Part shown: positions 34,466 to 43,103 of the stretch, in pieces
Position numbering within the stretch: position 1 is the stretch's first letter
How the letters are laid out: each line of letters opens with the position of its first letter
NCBI GenBank assembly: GCA_014379625.1
Contig: JACMLJ010000099.1
Location: 1 to 46,340 of the forward strand
Length of the DNA stretch: 46,340 nucleotides
Direction: 5' to 3'
Source: Ferruginibacter sp.
Lineage (GTDB): Bacteria; Bacteroidota; Bacteroidia; Chitinophagales; Chitinophagaceae
Notes under the pieces: model-generated
The model's database searches: none
The model's input: only the letters and a program-made list of their open reading frames with translations
What the model was told of the DNA's origin: nothing
Made by a program: the position numbers and the translations under genes

Positions 34466-35167
34466 TTACAGCAAATGCTTTTGAATTTTGTCCCTGAATG
34501 ATTTACGAAATAAATCACCAATTGGAATAATAATCCCGTTGTGCAGTTCTATATCCTCTTCAGAATAATGGCTGATTTTTGCAATTGAGATGATAAAAGA
34601 ACGGTGTACCCTGGTAAACTCAGCTTTAGGAAGCCAGTTTTCATAATAGGAAATTGTGCCCCTTGTTGTAAAATCATTTTTATCTGTTACCAGCCGTAAA
34701 TAATCCCTTTGACTTTCCAGGTAAATTATTTCGTCTAAAAATACTTTTGTCATTCTCTTCTTTTCCCTGATAAAAATAAACCTCGCACCGGCAGCATCCC
34801 TTTGCGAAATGTTCACTGCAGCATTCAGCAACTTTGACACCGCTTTTAAAAACCTGTCATAAGAAATGGGTTTAACAAGAAAATCCAATACGTCCAGTTC
34901 AAAGCCGTCAAGCGCATATTCCCTGTAGGCGGAGGTGATGATAAATTTAGGTTTATGCTGCATACTTTTAATTAACTGAATACCTGTGAGCTTTGGCATT
35001 TCTATATCTGCAAATACAAGGTCAACCCGGTTCTTTTCCAAAAATGAAAAAGCTTTAACGGGGCTGGTAAATGTTGATGCCAGTTCAAGTATCCCGGATT
35101 TTTCGACATAGGATTGAAGCACGGCTATGGCAAGCGGTTCATCGTCTATGATTACGCATGTATTCAT
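34466..35167 (-). CDS. LytTR-family response regulator
   Basis: This 233-residue protein starts at ATG 35167 (MNTCVIIDDEP); the longer frame to 35290 only overlaps the kinase. The receiver domain (1-120) has the acidic pair D8-D9, phospho-acceptor D54 in VFADIEMPKLTG, and Lys in DFLVKPISYDRF. The LytTR DNA-binding domain (about 135-233) has DEIIYLESQRDYLRLVT, FTRVHRSFIISIAKI and IIPIGDLFRKSF. It would bind DNA as a dimer after phosphorylation by the kinase encoded 22 bases upstream. Targets are unknown; none of the nearby promoters has a recognisable LytTR direct repeat that I could identify. Confidence 0.95.
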   Translation of the reverse strand: MNTCVIIDDEPLAIAVLQSYVEKSGILELASTFTSPVKAFSFLEKNRVDLVFADIEMPKLTGIQLIKSMQHKPKFIITSAYREYALDGFELDVLDFLVKPISYDRFLKAVSKLLNAAVNISQRDAAGARFIFIREKKRMTKVFLDEIIYLESQRDYLRLVTDKNDFTTRGTISYYENWLPKAEFTRVHRSFIISIAKISHYSEEDIELHNGIIIPIGDLFRKSFRDKIQKHLL

Positions 35168-35189
35168 CTGGTTTTCTTTACGGGTAAAT

Positions 35190-36212
35190 TTACAAAATTG
35201 CAAGTTGTAAAACAGACATATACGAACCTTCAGCAGATGTCCGGTTAAGTTCGTATTGGCCGGCATAAGAAAGCTGTAAACGGCTGGCAAGGTTTGTTAA
35301 TCCAAGACCGCCATTTGTGGAGGCATACTTTTTTGCTGAATCCGGGACACTGTTGACAACAGTATATACCAGCCATTTGCTTTCTTTCTTTAAGGAAATA
35401 CTGATCCAGGTATTTTCATCATCCTTACTTGCACCGTGTTTAAAGGCATTCTCAATAAACGGGAACAGCAATAGTGGTGATATTCTTGTTTCATATAAAC
35501 CCTTGTCAATATCCCAGGATACCTCAAGCCTGTTCCCATACCTGATTTTCTCCAGGTCAACGTAATTTTCAATATGCCGTATTTCCATGTCAAGTGTAAC
35601 CGTTTCGCTTGTTGCATTATACAGCATATACTCCATTAAGCCGGAAAGCTTTAAAATAAATCCGGGTGTTTGCTTAGAATCCTGTATGGATAAACTATAA
35701 AGATTATTAAGGGTATTAAATAAAAAGTGTGGTTGAATTTGTGATTTAAGAAGATTCATTTCAGCGATTGCTTTCTGTTTTTCCACTTCTTTGCTTTGTA
35801 TTTCGTTTTGGTTAACCCGCTTAAATATGTATATCATAAAACCGATTGCAGGAATAGGAAGAAAGTAGAAAGGCGCTACCAGAAGTTGCGGTATACTGAA
35901 AACCGTTTTTATAAAATTATCGTCAAGCCTGCTCTTAGGAAAAAATATAAAACGGCCTGTCCGGTGAGCAACGGCTGCAATAAGAAGCGCAACTGCGAAT
36001 TGAATGATTAGTTTTTTACTATTTTTTAATTCAAAATATTTTGGCAGGATATAATTCATGCCGGTATAGTAAAGTACCAGTTCAGCCGGGAAACGGCTTA
36101 AGGAAGTGTTTAGCGCATAACTAAAATCATTATTACCTGAACCATAAAACAAAATTTCATATCCCTTTATGAATACCCAAAATACCAGATCAAATATTAT
36201 CCTGTTTTTCAA
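35190..36212 (-). CDS. LytS/YehU-like sensor histidine kinase
   Basis: This 340-residue protein starts at TTG 36212, because an in-frame TAA lies two codons upstream and the first ATG is at residue 52, inside the membrane region. Four hydrophobic helices (about 7-24, 42-57, 67-85, 107-131) form the sensor. The His_kinase domain follows with the phospho-His H162 in LKSQIQPHFLFNTLNNLYSL. The HATPase has LLLFPFIENAFKHGASKDD and NGGLGLTNLASRLQLSY. The partner LytTR regulator follows after 22 bases. The same architecture recurs at 42042, so the two systems are paralogous. The signal sensed is unknown. Confidence 0.93.
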   Translation of the reverse strand: MKNRIIFDLVFWVFIKGYEILFYGSGNNDFSYALNTSLSRFPAELVLYYTGMNYILPKYFELKNSKKLIIQFAVALLIAAVAHRTGRFIFFPKSRLDDNFIKTVFSIPQLLVAPFYFLPIPAIGFMIYIFKRVNQNEIQSKEVEKQKAIAEMNLLKSQIQPHFLFNTLNNLYSLSIQDSKQTPGFILKLSGLMEYMLYNATSETVTLDMEIRHIENYVDLEKIRYGNRLEVSWDIDKGLYETRISPLLLFPFIENAFKHGASKDDENTWISISLKKESKWLVYTVVNSVPDSAKKYASTNGGLGLTNLASRLQLSYAGQYELNRTSAEGSYMSVLQLAIL

Positions 36213-36664
36213 AAATTAGCGTTTAGTGATAAAAAAATTTCATGGCTTTTTTTAAAAATAATAAAGTATTCGCGGGAAAAACCCTTTTGCATGGTGCATA
36301 AGCTAAATTACACAAATTAAGATCAGTTGCTAAGGTGCACTGCAGATGCACGTGATAGTGCGATGAAATGCCCTGTTATACCGATACCGCTAATAATATC
36401 CGGCAATGCAGTGAGGACTATTTTTTTTGAGGATGGATACTGAAAATCAACCGGCCCAATGCTTTGGTGAACTGGCCGTTTATGCCTGGGTTTTATAAAA
36501 GATAGTATTCGCCTGCCCTTGCAAATAGTACCCAATTTGCAGGGGCAGGGCAATAATTAAATGCCGCTGATTATCTTAAAGGAAACAAAAGAAACAGCAA
36601 TAGTTAACTGTTTAAAATCATACATTCTCCCTTTTCACACTTAATGAAATTAGTAAAGAAGTCT
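36213..36664. other. Intergenic region with a strong hairpin
   Basis: These 452 bases hold no gene I can support. A 76-codon minus-strand frame (36553-36323) has no family resemblance. The main feature is a long hairpin at 36512-36549, listed separately. The left end should hold the promoter of the LytS-type kinase gene, and the right end the 3' flank of the barrel-protein gene. Confidence 0.5.
36512..36549. other. Long perfect-length hairpin, 15-bp stem
   Basis: CCTGCCCTTGCAAAT (36512-36526) pairs with ATTTGCAGGGGCAGG (36535-36549) around an 8-base loop; the only irregularity is one G-T pair. No T-run follows on either strand, so it is not a standard terminator. It lies about 115 bases downstream of the barrel-protein gene and about 300 bases before the kinase gene. 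Confidence 0.8.
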
Positions 36665-37927
36665 TTAAAAGTATTTTTTACCCCTGAATAGCAGGTCAAT
36701 ATAAGAAAGCACAATATTCAGGTTGACATAATTTTCGCTCAATACATTGGTATTGGATGCACCCCGCCTTCCTCCTTCCAGGGCAAGCAACAAACTGATA
36801 GGGCTTGTTCTTGAACTGATGCCATAACCAATACTGCCGCCAATATCGGTGATCTGCACGTTTTTCACCTTCAGGTAAGACCGGCCTGCATAAAATCCTA
36901 ATTGAAAATATCCCTTTTCATATTCCCTGTGATAATAATCTTTCTCTTTTCTGCTACTTTGAAAACCAACGGATAACTTATTACTGTTTACCAATTTGTA
37001 ATTAGTACCCTGGTATTTAAGTACGCCCCATTGCTGCGTTTGCGCATTGATGGTATAAGTATATTTTGCATCCCTGATAAAAGCAATGCCCACATTGATA
37101 TTCCGGGGTAAAGTAAAATAATCATTGCTGGTTATTTCGCTTTTTAAGGCAATTCCATCATCGCTGGTAACTTCGGTTGCGTATTCAGCATATAAATCAG
37201 TTTTAGGAGAATAAGTAAGGCCATACCTCGACTGCCATTTGCTATTGATTCGAAACCCCGTTTGCAGCGCGAAATTGAAATAGTAATTACGCAAATAAGT
37301 ATTCTGAACTGTAGTTAATGCCACTGTTGAATTGTCCCCGGACAATAAGCTTTCTGTTTGCCGCAGCGAGCCGAATAAAAAAGAAGAATTGATCCCAATG
37401 GAAGTATGCTTTGAAAGCTGGTACCCATTGGCCCAGTAAAACTGGTTTACGCCTCCATCTCCTTCATAAACTGCAGCAATGTTGTCCAGGGTACCCGCGA
37501 TATTTTTCAATGCTGTATAGCTGTAATTAGCAGTGCTGAAAGGTTGTAACCCTACACTGCTGCCCCATCGCCTGGCCACTTTCATCGCAAGGTTTATCCT
37601 GCGCACGGCAAAGTCGCCTGATTTATTATCCGGCGCCGTTACCCCTGCCCCTTTAAATACCGACTGCCTGAACCTGGTGGCTATTTCAAAAGTATAAAAA
37701 TGTTCGTTTAACCCTGTTAGTGAGGCGGCGTTGCTGTTGTTGATATTCCTGCTGTCCGACAAAGCAAGACCAGCATTGGCCATACCGGTATACCTGTTAA
37801 AATTGCTGTTCTCCATATCGCCAATACCCAATACCGAATAGGGGGAACTGTTATTTTGCGCCAAAGCAAACTGAGGTAACACGATAAAAAATCCTGCGGC
37901 GGCGATGATCGATTTTTTTAAACCCAT
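36665..37927 (-). CDS. Predicted outer-membrane beta-barrel protein (FadL/PorQ-like style), DUF4270 partner
   Basis: This 420-residue protein is started at ATG 37927 (MGLKKSIIAAAGFFIVLPQF, signal peptide ending ALAQ); an ATG at 37957 would overlap the upstream gene by 17 bases. The mature start NNSSPYSVLGIGDMENSNF, then NRYTGMANAGLALSDSRNIN and NSNAASLTGLNEHFYTFEIA, is the opening of FadL-like Bacteroidota barrel proteins (hatch-like N terminus, then strands). Long amphipathic strands follow up to NLNIVLSYIDLLFRGKKYF. It lies directly downstream of a DUF4270 lipoprotein gene, a pairing seen repeatedly in the phylum, so both probably act together at the outer membrane. The ligand is unknown. 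Confidence 0.78.
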   Translation of the reverse strand: MGLKKSIIAAAGFFIVLPQFALAQNNSSPYSVLGIGDMENSNFNRYTGMANAGLALSDSRNINNSNAASLTGLNEHFYTFEIATRFRQSVFKGAGVTAPDNKSGDFAVRRINLAMKVARRWGSSVGLQPFSTANYSYTALKNIAGTLDNIAAVYEGDGGVNQFYWANGYQLSKHTSIGINSSFLFGSLRQTESLLSGDNSTVALTTVQNTYLRNYYFNFALQTGFRINSKWQSRYGLTYSPKTDLYAEYATEVTSDDGIALKSEITSNDYFTLPRNINVGIAFIRDAKYTYTINAQTQQWGVLKYQGTNYKLVNSNKLSVGFQSSRKEKDYYHREYEKGYFQLGFYAGRSYLKVKNVQITDIGGSIGYGISSRTSPISLLLALEGGRRGASNTNVLSENYVNLNIVLSYIDLLFRGKKYF

Positions 37928-37940
37928 TTGACAGTTTATT

Positions 37941-39281
37941 TTATTTAATGGTAGCATAATAAATTTTCACTTCAGTTTTACTTTCCGCATTATGCTTATT
38001 CCCAATCAATACGCGGTTAAATATTTGTGCAGGATCAGGTGGCAATACCAATACGCCATTTTTATTATTATCGGTTTTTACAATTTGCTCCTGCAGGTAA
38101 GTGGTGATATCATAAGAATATGCAGTATTGGTACCATACAAATTATCAATAAAAAGATTGCCATATTGAATACCCGATGCGCCGCTGGCGGAGGAGTAAG
38201 CAGACAGATCGGTGCCGGGATTATTGTATTGGTCCGTAGCGGACAGGCGTAAATATGGGGGCAATGTATAAAACTGTAGAAAACTGTTTTTCACCGGCCT
38301 TATCACAAGGTCGGCCCTGATTATTTTTACAAAATCATTTAATTGCAACAGGTCACGTAAATAGGGAAACCTGATCTTTACCATTGCCCCACTGATGTAT
38401 TGGCTGAACCCTGCATTTTGTGATTGGGTTGAAAATATTTGCTTATTGCCCGCACCCAGGGCTGCAATAGGTGTACCTGTTCTGTTGACGCTGATATTAT
38501 TAAATTGATTTGCATTATCGTTGATAAAAAAATCCACCTGTGCATCCGTAGTGATCACACCCGGGTTCCGGTAATGCAAACGCATGGTCAAGCTATCCTT
38601 AAAGCCCACAATTAAATTATTACCGCCTCCATCAACTATTGCAAGGCCTTTGAAAAAATCTACAAACTGCGTGTTATTGGTAACCACCTCATCCGAATTA
38701 AACATTTTATCAAATAATTGCTGCCCCAGTGATTGCGAAATTCTTATGGAAATAGTATCCCGTGTGGAAGGCCTGATTATTAAGCGGGTGCTGCCCAATG
38801 CCGCTGCATTATAACTACGTTTGTTATTATTATAGAATGAATACTGATCAGTGGGTAATTTTATGGGTTCGGTTAACTGGTGAATGGAAATTGCGTAAGG
38901 GGTTAAGGTATCACCATAATATGTTTTATTTAAAGTCAGTATTACTTCCAATGAATCAAACACCGCTCCATTGGGAATACTAAAACCGGATGGAACGCCC
39001 AGTTGAATAAAAGAACCGGATACGACTTTGCCAAAAAGAGGGTCGCTATAACTGCCCGCCAATATAGAGCCGCCGCCGGAAGTAATAAATGAATCAACAT
39101 AAATCGTGGAAATTTCAAGCGTAGCGGAATCTACCATCACTAAATTGGTAGTGTTGTTATCTACAAAATCACTGTCGAGGCCAACCTCCACTTTTGCGCA
39201 TGAACCTAACAGGCAACAAAAAGATACTGTCAGTAATATACCCTGCACAACTTTAGCGGGACAAGGTTTTATTTTTATCAT
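37941..39281 (-). CDS. DUF4270 lipoprotein
   Basis: This 446-residue protein has a lipobox at the end of the signal (LLTVSFCCLLGSCAK), so it is a lipoprotein. The mature region begins VEVGLDSDFVDNNTTN and continues with YVDSFITSGGGSILAGSYSD and PLFGKVVSGSFIQLGVP, the DUF4270 hallmark. Further on are FDSLEVILTLNKTYYGDTL and the C-terminal RVLIGNKHNAESKTEVKIYY. It is all-beta in appearance. The family is widespread in Bacteroidota envelopes and has no settled function. The barrel-protein gene follows within 14 bases on the same strand, indicating an operon. The promoter must lie in the 270-base divergent region shared with the kelch lipoprotein gene. Confidence 0.88.
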   Translation of the reverse strand: MIKIKPCPAKVVQGILLTVSFCCLLGSCAKVEVGLDSDFVDNNTTNLVMVDSATLEISTIYVDSFITSGGGSILAGSYSDPLFGKVVSGSFIQLGVPSGFSIPNGAVFDSLEVILTLNKTYYGDTLTPYAISIHQLTEPIKLPTDQYSFYNNNKRSYNAAALGSTRLIIRPSTRDTISIRISQSLGQQLFDKMFNSDEVVTNNTQFVDFFKGLAIVDGGGNNLIVGFKDSLTMRLHYRNPGVITTDAQVDFFINDNANQFNNISVNRTGTPIAALGAGNKQIFSTQSQNAGFSQYISGAMVKIRFPYLRDLLQLNDFVKIIRADLVIRPVKNSFLQFYTLPPYLRLSATDQYNNPGTDLSAYSSASGASGIQYGNLFIDNLYGTNTAYSYDITTYLQEQIVKTDNNKNGVLVLPPDPAQIFNRVLIGNKHNAESKTEVKIYYATIK

Positions 39282-39550
39282 ACATTTTAATTTTCATTGT
39301 GCCTGCAATATTATTACCAACCGGCAGTGTGACAATGTTAATATGTATGAGCATAGCTTTCCCATCTGCCAGTTTAAGAATACCAGCTACTATTAATGTT
39401 TACACGAAATAAAGGATGGTTAGCCGTTCCCTCCCGTTTTAAATTTGGTTGATAGGTAAAAAATAGAGCTTGGTATATAACAATGATCTGTAAATACTTT
39501 TTAACGATTAGGGGTATTGCATTGTGCATACTTTCGAAAAAAAACTAAAT

Positions 39551-40570
39551 ATGTATATATTAAAGAACTCTAGGTTTCAACTGTGTTTGTTGAGTTTGAC
39601 AATAATGATCGGTTCCTGCACTAAAACAGATACTACGGAAGAAATAACAGGTAACTGGATACGTCGTTCAGATTTTGAAGGAGTTACACGCAGTGAAGGA
39701 ATTTCATTTACCATAAATGACAAAGCCTATGTGGGTACAGGTTACGATGGAACGGACCGGCTGAAAGATCTATGGCAATATGACCCGGTCCAGAATTTCT
39801 GGGTTCAGATGGCAAACCTGCCCGGGGTGGCAAGAAATTCTGCGGTTGGCTTCTCGGTCAATGATAAAGGTTATGTAGGTACCGGCTATGACGGGCTAAA
39901 CCGGTTGCAGGATTTTTGGCAATACAATCCCACCAATAACAGTTGGGCGCAAAAAGCGAACTTTGCTGGTTCTGCAAGATATGACGCGGTAGGCTTTGGC
40001 ATACTCAGCAAGGGATATATTTCAACCGGCTATGATGGCAATTACTTAAAGGATATCTGGGAGTTTGATGTGACTAATAATGTATGGGAACAAAAAGTAA
40101 GTTTAGGAGGATCCAAAAGATCGGGAGCGCTGGCATTTGTTTATCAAAACAAAGCATACCTGTGTACCGGCGCTAACAATGGCAGCAGCAGTTCTATCAA
40201 TGATCTGTGGGTTTTTGATCCGTTGGCTGCAACCAGTTGGACAGAAAAACGAAAGATCAGTGATGTAAGTGACGATGATTATGATGATGACTACAATATT
40301 ATAAGGAGCAATGCGGTTTCATTTGTAATGAATGATAAAGCTTATATAACCACCGGTGAAAACGGCGCTGTGCTCGGCACTACCTGGGAGTATGATTTTT
40401 CAACCGATATATGGACGAATAAAACCTCTTTTGAGGGGGTCGCGAGGATCGGGGCGATTGGTTTTAGCGTAAACAACCGGGGATATGTATTAACAGGAAG
40501 AAGCAGCAATACCCCTTTTGATGATATACGTGAATTTTTCCCTTCACAGGATTATGAAGAAAATGATTGA
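39551..40570 (+). CDS. Kelch-repeat lipoprotein
   Basis: This 339-residue protein is started at ATG 39551; the frame extends to a GTG at 39524. The signal ends in LTIMIGSCTKT, a lipobox. Five to six kelch repeats follow, each with the pattern R--A--F-----Y--TGYDG-----D-W-YDP---W. Examples are INDKAYVGTGYDGTDRLKDL, VNDKGYVGTGYDGLNRLQDF, and later VNNRGYVLTGRSSNTPFDDI. An acidic insert DVSDDDYDDDYN lies between repeats 4 and 5. It should be a beta-propeller displayed at the membrane, for protein or glycan binding. Its 3' end overlaps the start of the DUF4907 gene by 17 bases, indicating translational coupling. Confidence 0.88.
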   Translation: MYILKNSRFQLCLLSLTIMIGSCTKTDTTEEITGNWIRRSDFEGVTRSEGISFTINDKAYVGTGYDGTDRLKDLWQYDPVQNFWVQMANLPGVARNSAVGFSVNDKGYVGTGYDGLNRLQDFWQYNPTNNSWAQKANFAGSARYDAVGFGILSKGYISTGYDGNYLKDIWEFDVTNNVWEQKVSLGGSKRSGALAFVYQNKAYLCTGANNGSSSSINDLWVFDPLAATSWTEKRKISDVSDDDYDDDYNIIRSNAVSFVMNDKAYITTGENGAVLGTTWEYDFSTDIWTNKTSFEGVARIGAIGFSVNNRGYVLTGRSSNTPFDDIREFFPSQDYEEND

Positions 40571-40913
40571 TATGAAATCAATGTGTACTGCCGGTATAAC
40601 CATTGCTTTGTCATTGGCAATCTATAGTTGCCATAATGGCTCCTCCAGTAAACCGGCCGGTGAAAATAAAGCGCCTGCTAATATTATCGCCGCTACTTTT
40701 AAGACCGCTGATGGCTGGGGATATACTGTTTATGTAAATGATAAAATATTTATTAAACAGTCGTTGATACCGGTGATTGAAGGCAATAAAAGTTTTGCGA
40801 ACCAGGAGGATGCAAATAAACTGGCAACACTGGTAGTTAACAAACTCAAGCATCAAGAAAAACCAATAATACGACTGGATGAATTGCAACAGCTTGGGAT
40901 TGTGGCAAAATGA
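40554..40913 (+). CDS. DUF4907 lipoprotein
   Basis: This 119-residue protein is taken from ATG 40554 (MKKMIDMKSMCTAGITIALS), with a lipobox at LSLAIYSCHNG. The mature part is a compact single domain: FKTADGWGYTVYVNDKIFIK, QSLIPVIEGNKSFANQEDAN, KLATLVVNKLKHQ, PIIRLDELQQLGIV. This matches DUF4907, a small Bacteroidota family with a GWGY-V motif. It overlaps the kelch gene by 17 bases in another frame, so the two are an operon; the family often sits next to kelch proteins. Its function is unknown but probably linked to the propeller protein. Confidence 0.85.
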   Translation: MKKMIDMKSMCTAGITIALSLAIYSCHNGSSSKPAGENKAPANIIAATFKTADGWGYTVYVNDKIFIKQSLIPVIEGNKSFANQEDANKLATLVVNKLKHQEKPIIRLDELQQLGIVAK

Positions 40914-41034
40914 GTGGTGAGTTTTGAGTGATGGGTATGGAGCATTTATAGAAATAGCAGCGTAAATTTTTCGGTAAACTTGGACGTATGTTCACTACTC
41001 AATGCCCATTGCTCACTGCCCTGTCACCATTTAT
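40914..41034. repeat. Degenerate short-period repeat, inverted halves (locus 3)
   Basis: After the DUF4907 stop the + strand reads TGAGTGGTGAGTTTTGAGTG and ATGGGTATGG. From about 40990 to 41034 the same style of unit appears on the other strand (CACTACTCAATGCCCATTGC, TCACTG, GTCACC). So each of the two convergent genes runs into a G-rich TGAGTGGTGAG/ATGGGCA-type stretch at its own 3' end, with about 50 bases of plain sequence between. Confidence 0.65.
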
Positions 41035-41037
41035 CAT

Positions 41038-41751
41038 CTATGATGATTGCGCCACAATGCTGAACAAATTACTGCGATAACTTTCGCCGATCGGTATAGA
41101 TTTTTGACCAATTGCAATATCATTTTTACTGATAGTATCAATACTGGCTAATGAGACGGCAAAAGAACGATGCACCCTTATAAAATCGTCCTTAGGCAAC
41201 CTGGCAATAAAGGTCTTTAAATTCTGGAGTGTAATGATTGGCTTGGGCCTGTTGATAATATACACCTGTGTATAATCCTTCATACCCTCACAAAAAAGTA
41301 TCTCATTAAACTTAACTTTATAATATTTATACGCTGATTTAATGAAAATAAAGTCAAACAACTGCCTGTGGGTAATTGAATGTGCAGGTTGCAAATATTC
41401 CCTGGCTCCGCTTACAACATTATAAAATTTATCAAAGGAAAGTGGTTTGGGTAAAAAGCTGTAAACATTACACCTGATGTCATTAAAAGAGAGCTCCGCT
41501 TTTGATGCCAGTACCACCACCTGTAACCTATCCCTGTTATTTAACAAAAAAATTTCCATTTCCCTGTCCACAACGGTTGCTACATCACAAAATAGGATAT
41601 CAATATCAAACTCCTGTAGATAGTGGCGGGCTTCCCTTGGATTCACCGGCTTGCAAACCACAGATATCCAGGGCAGTTTTACAGCATATTCCAGCATTGT
41701 CTTAAATGTTTGAATTTGGTTACCAATGAACAGGCATTGCAGTTTTCTCAT
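41038..41751 (-). CDS. Orphan LytTR regulator with degenerate receiver domain
   Basis: This 237-residue protein starts at ATG 41751 (MRKLQCLFIGNQ). The C-terminal LytTR domain (about 135-237) is intact: NEILFCEGMKDYTQVYI, DDFIRVHRSFAVSLASI, IPIGESYRSNLF. The N-terminal half follows the receiver fold but is degenerate. The acidic pair is replaced by G10-N11 in LFIGNQ, and the usual MP after the acceptor is missing (ILFCDVATVVD, Asp at D56). The distal Lys remains in FLPKPLSFDKF. Mg2+ binding, and so normal phosphorylation, is doubtful. No kinase gene is adjacent on its strand; the LytS/LytTR pair at 42042 is divergent from it. It may act constitutively or respond by protein contact. Confidence 0.88.
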   Translation of the reverse strand: MRKLQCLFIGNQIQTFKTMLEYAVKLPWISVVCKPVNPREARHYLQEFDIDILFCDVATVVDREMEIFLLNNRDRLQVVVLASKAELSFNDIRCNVYSFLPKPLSFDKFYNVVSGAREYLQPAHSITHRQLFDFIFIKSAYKYYKVKFNEILFCEGMKDYTQVYIINRPKPIITLQNLKTFIARLPKDDFIRVHRSFAVSLASIDTISKNDIAIGQKSIPIGESYRSNLFSIVAQSS

Positions 41752-42041
41752 AACTATTATTAATACTTCTTTAAGTAATATTTCAAAACTATTGCAGACA
41801 GTTTGCAAGAAAATGTGAAAATTAAATACCCCTTCGATTTACCGGCACTTTAATACTGTTTACCGTTTTATATTATAGGGGATCAATGATTCAGTACTTT
41901 TATATAAGGATAATCAATCACTTTTCATGAATTAAAGAAGGATTCTATTGGGGCATCGGCTATACTAAAATTGCTGGTCATTCACATTTCATCATAAATT
42001 CACCACCACAATTGCAATAAAGTTTCGCTGGTTACAGTTCA

Positions 42042-43103
42042 ATGAATAAAAAATATCTCACTATATTAATACATGTTTCAGGCTGGATTGCATTTTTTGT
42101 ATTCCCCTTTGTGTTACTGAATTTGACCACAGATGCTGGTGCAATGGAATTTGGAGAAATGAATCCTACAAATGCGCCTCAGGGAATGCTCGCTTTTTTT
42201 CTTGTCAACAACCTGCTGTTTATTGTTTTTTTTTATTTCAACCTTTACTACCTTTTACCTGTACTTTATTACAAACAAAAAAAGATCAGTTACCTGGTCA
42301 TTATATTCGCACTATTGCTGCTGGCTATTTACCTGCCTTCCTTTATAAAAAAGCAGATGATCCCCTGTCCCGGCAATTTTATTAATGGTATTCCGGAAAG
42401 GCGTTTCAGAGAAATGGACAGGATATTTGGTTTCCTCCATTTCTTAATCATTTGGTTTTTAAGCAGTATTATTTGCCTGGCACAACGATACCGAAAAATG
42501 GAACAAAGAAACAAGGAAATGAAAGTGCAGAAGCTCAACGCTGAGCTCTCCTACCTGAAAGCACAGATCAACCCACATTTTTTATTTAATACATTAAATA
42601 ATATTTATGCCTTGTCCATTTGCCAAAGTGAACAAACACCGGAAGCTATTTTAAAATTATCCGCCATCATGCGCTTTGTGACCCAGGATGCCGAAGCGGA
42701 GAAAGTACCGCTGGAAAAAGAGCTGGACTATCTTAACAATTATATTTCCCTGCAACAACTCCGCAGCAATAATAACCTGGAGGTTTCATTTATATTAAAC
42801 GGAGATGGCCATAATAAAGTGATTGCCCCATTACTGTTAATTAATTTCATAGAAAATGCGTTTAAGCATGGCGTAAGTAATCATATTCCCTGCTTTGTAA
42901 ATATCAGCATCCTTATTACCCAAAGCCAGTTAACCATGGAAGTGATCAATAAAAAAATGGATGGTACCCAAAAACAAAGTACTTCTACCGGTTCAAACAA
43001 TACCAAAAGAAGGTTAGAATTACAGTATCCCGGCAAGCATTTATTTATTGTTGATGAGAGCAATGACCTATATAAAGTAACTTTACAATTGAATTTAACA
43101 TGA
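42042..43103 (+). CDS. LytS/YehU-like sensor histidine kinase
   Basis: This 353-residue protein has four membrane helices (about 7-28, 48-75, 83-101, 129-147). A short coiled linker (RKMEQRNKEMKVQKLNAELS) precedes the His_kinase domain, with phospho-His H179 in LKAQINPHFLFNTLNNIYAL. The ATPase has LLLINFIENAFKHGVSN, but the glycine-rich G2 part at the end is weak (TKRRLELQYPGKH, with no clear G-GLGL as in its paralog at 35190). The stop overlaps the start of the response-regulator gene (ATGA), so the two are translationally coupled. The input signal is unknown. Confidence 0.93.
   Translation: MNKKYLTILIHVSGWIAFFVFPFVLLNLTTDAGAMEFGEMNPTNAPQGMLAFFLVNNLLFIVFFYFNLYYLLPVLYYKQKKISYLVIIFALLLLAIYLPSFIKKQMIPCPGNFINGIPERRFREMDRIFGFLHFLIIWFLSSIICLAQRYRKMEQRNKEMKVQKLNAELSYLKAQINPHFLFNTLNNIYALSICQSEQTPEAILKLSAIMRFVTQDAEAEKVPLEKELDYLNNYISLQQLRSNNNLEVSFILNGDGHNKVIAPLLLINFIENAFKHGVSNHIPCFVNISILITQSQLTMEVINKKMDGTQKQSTSTGSNNTKRRLELQYPGKHLFIVDESNDLYKVTLQLNLT

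Noticed and set aside
36323..36553. A 76-codon minus-strand frame
   Set aside because: No recognisable family, no signal peptide or helix pattern, and it runs through the strong hairpin; likely chance.
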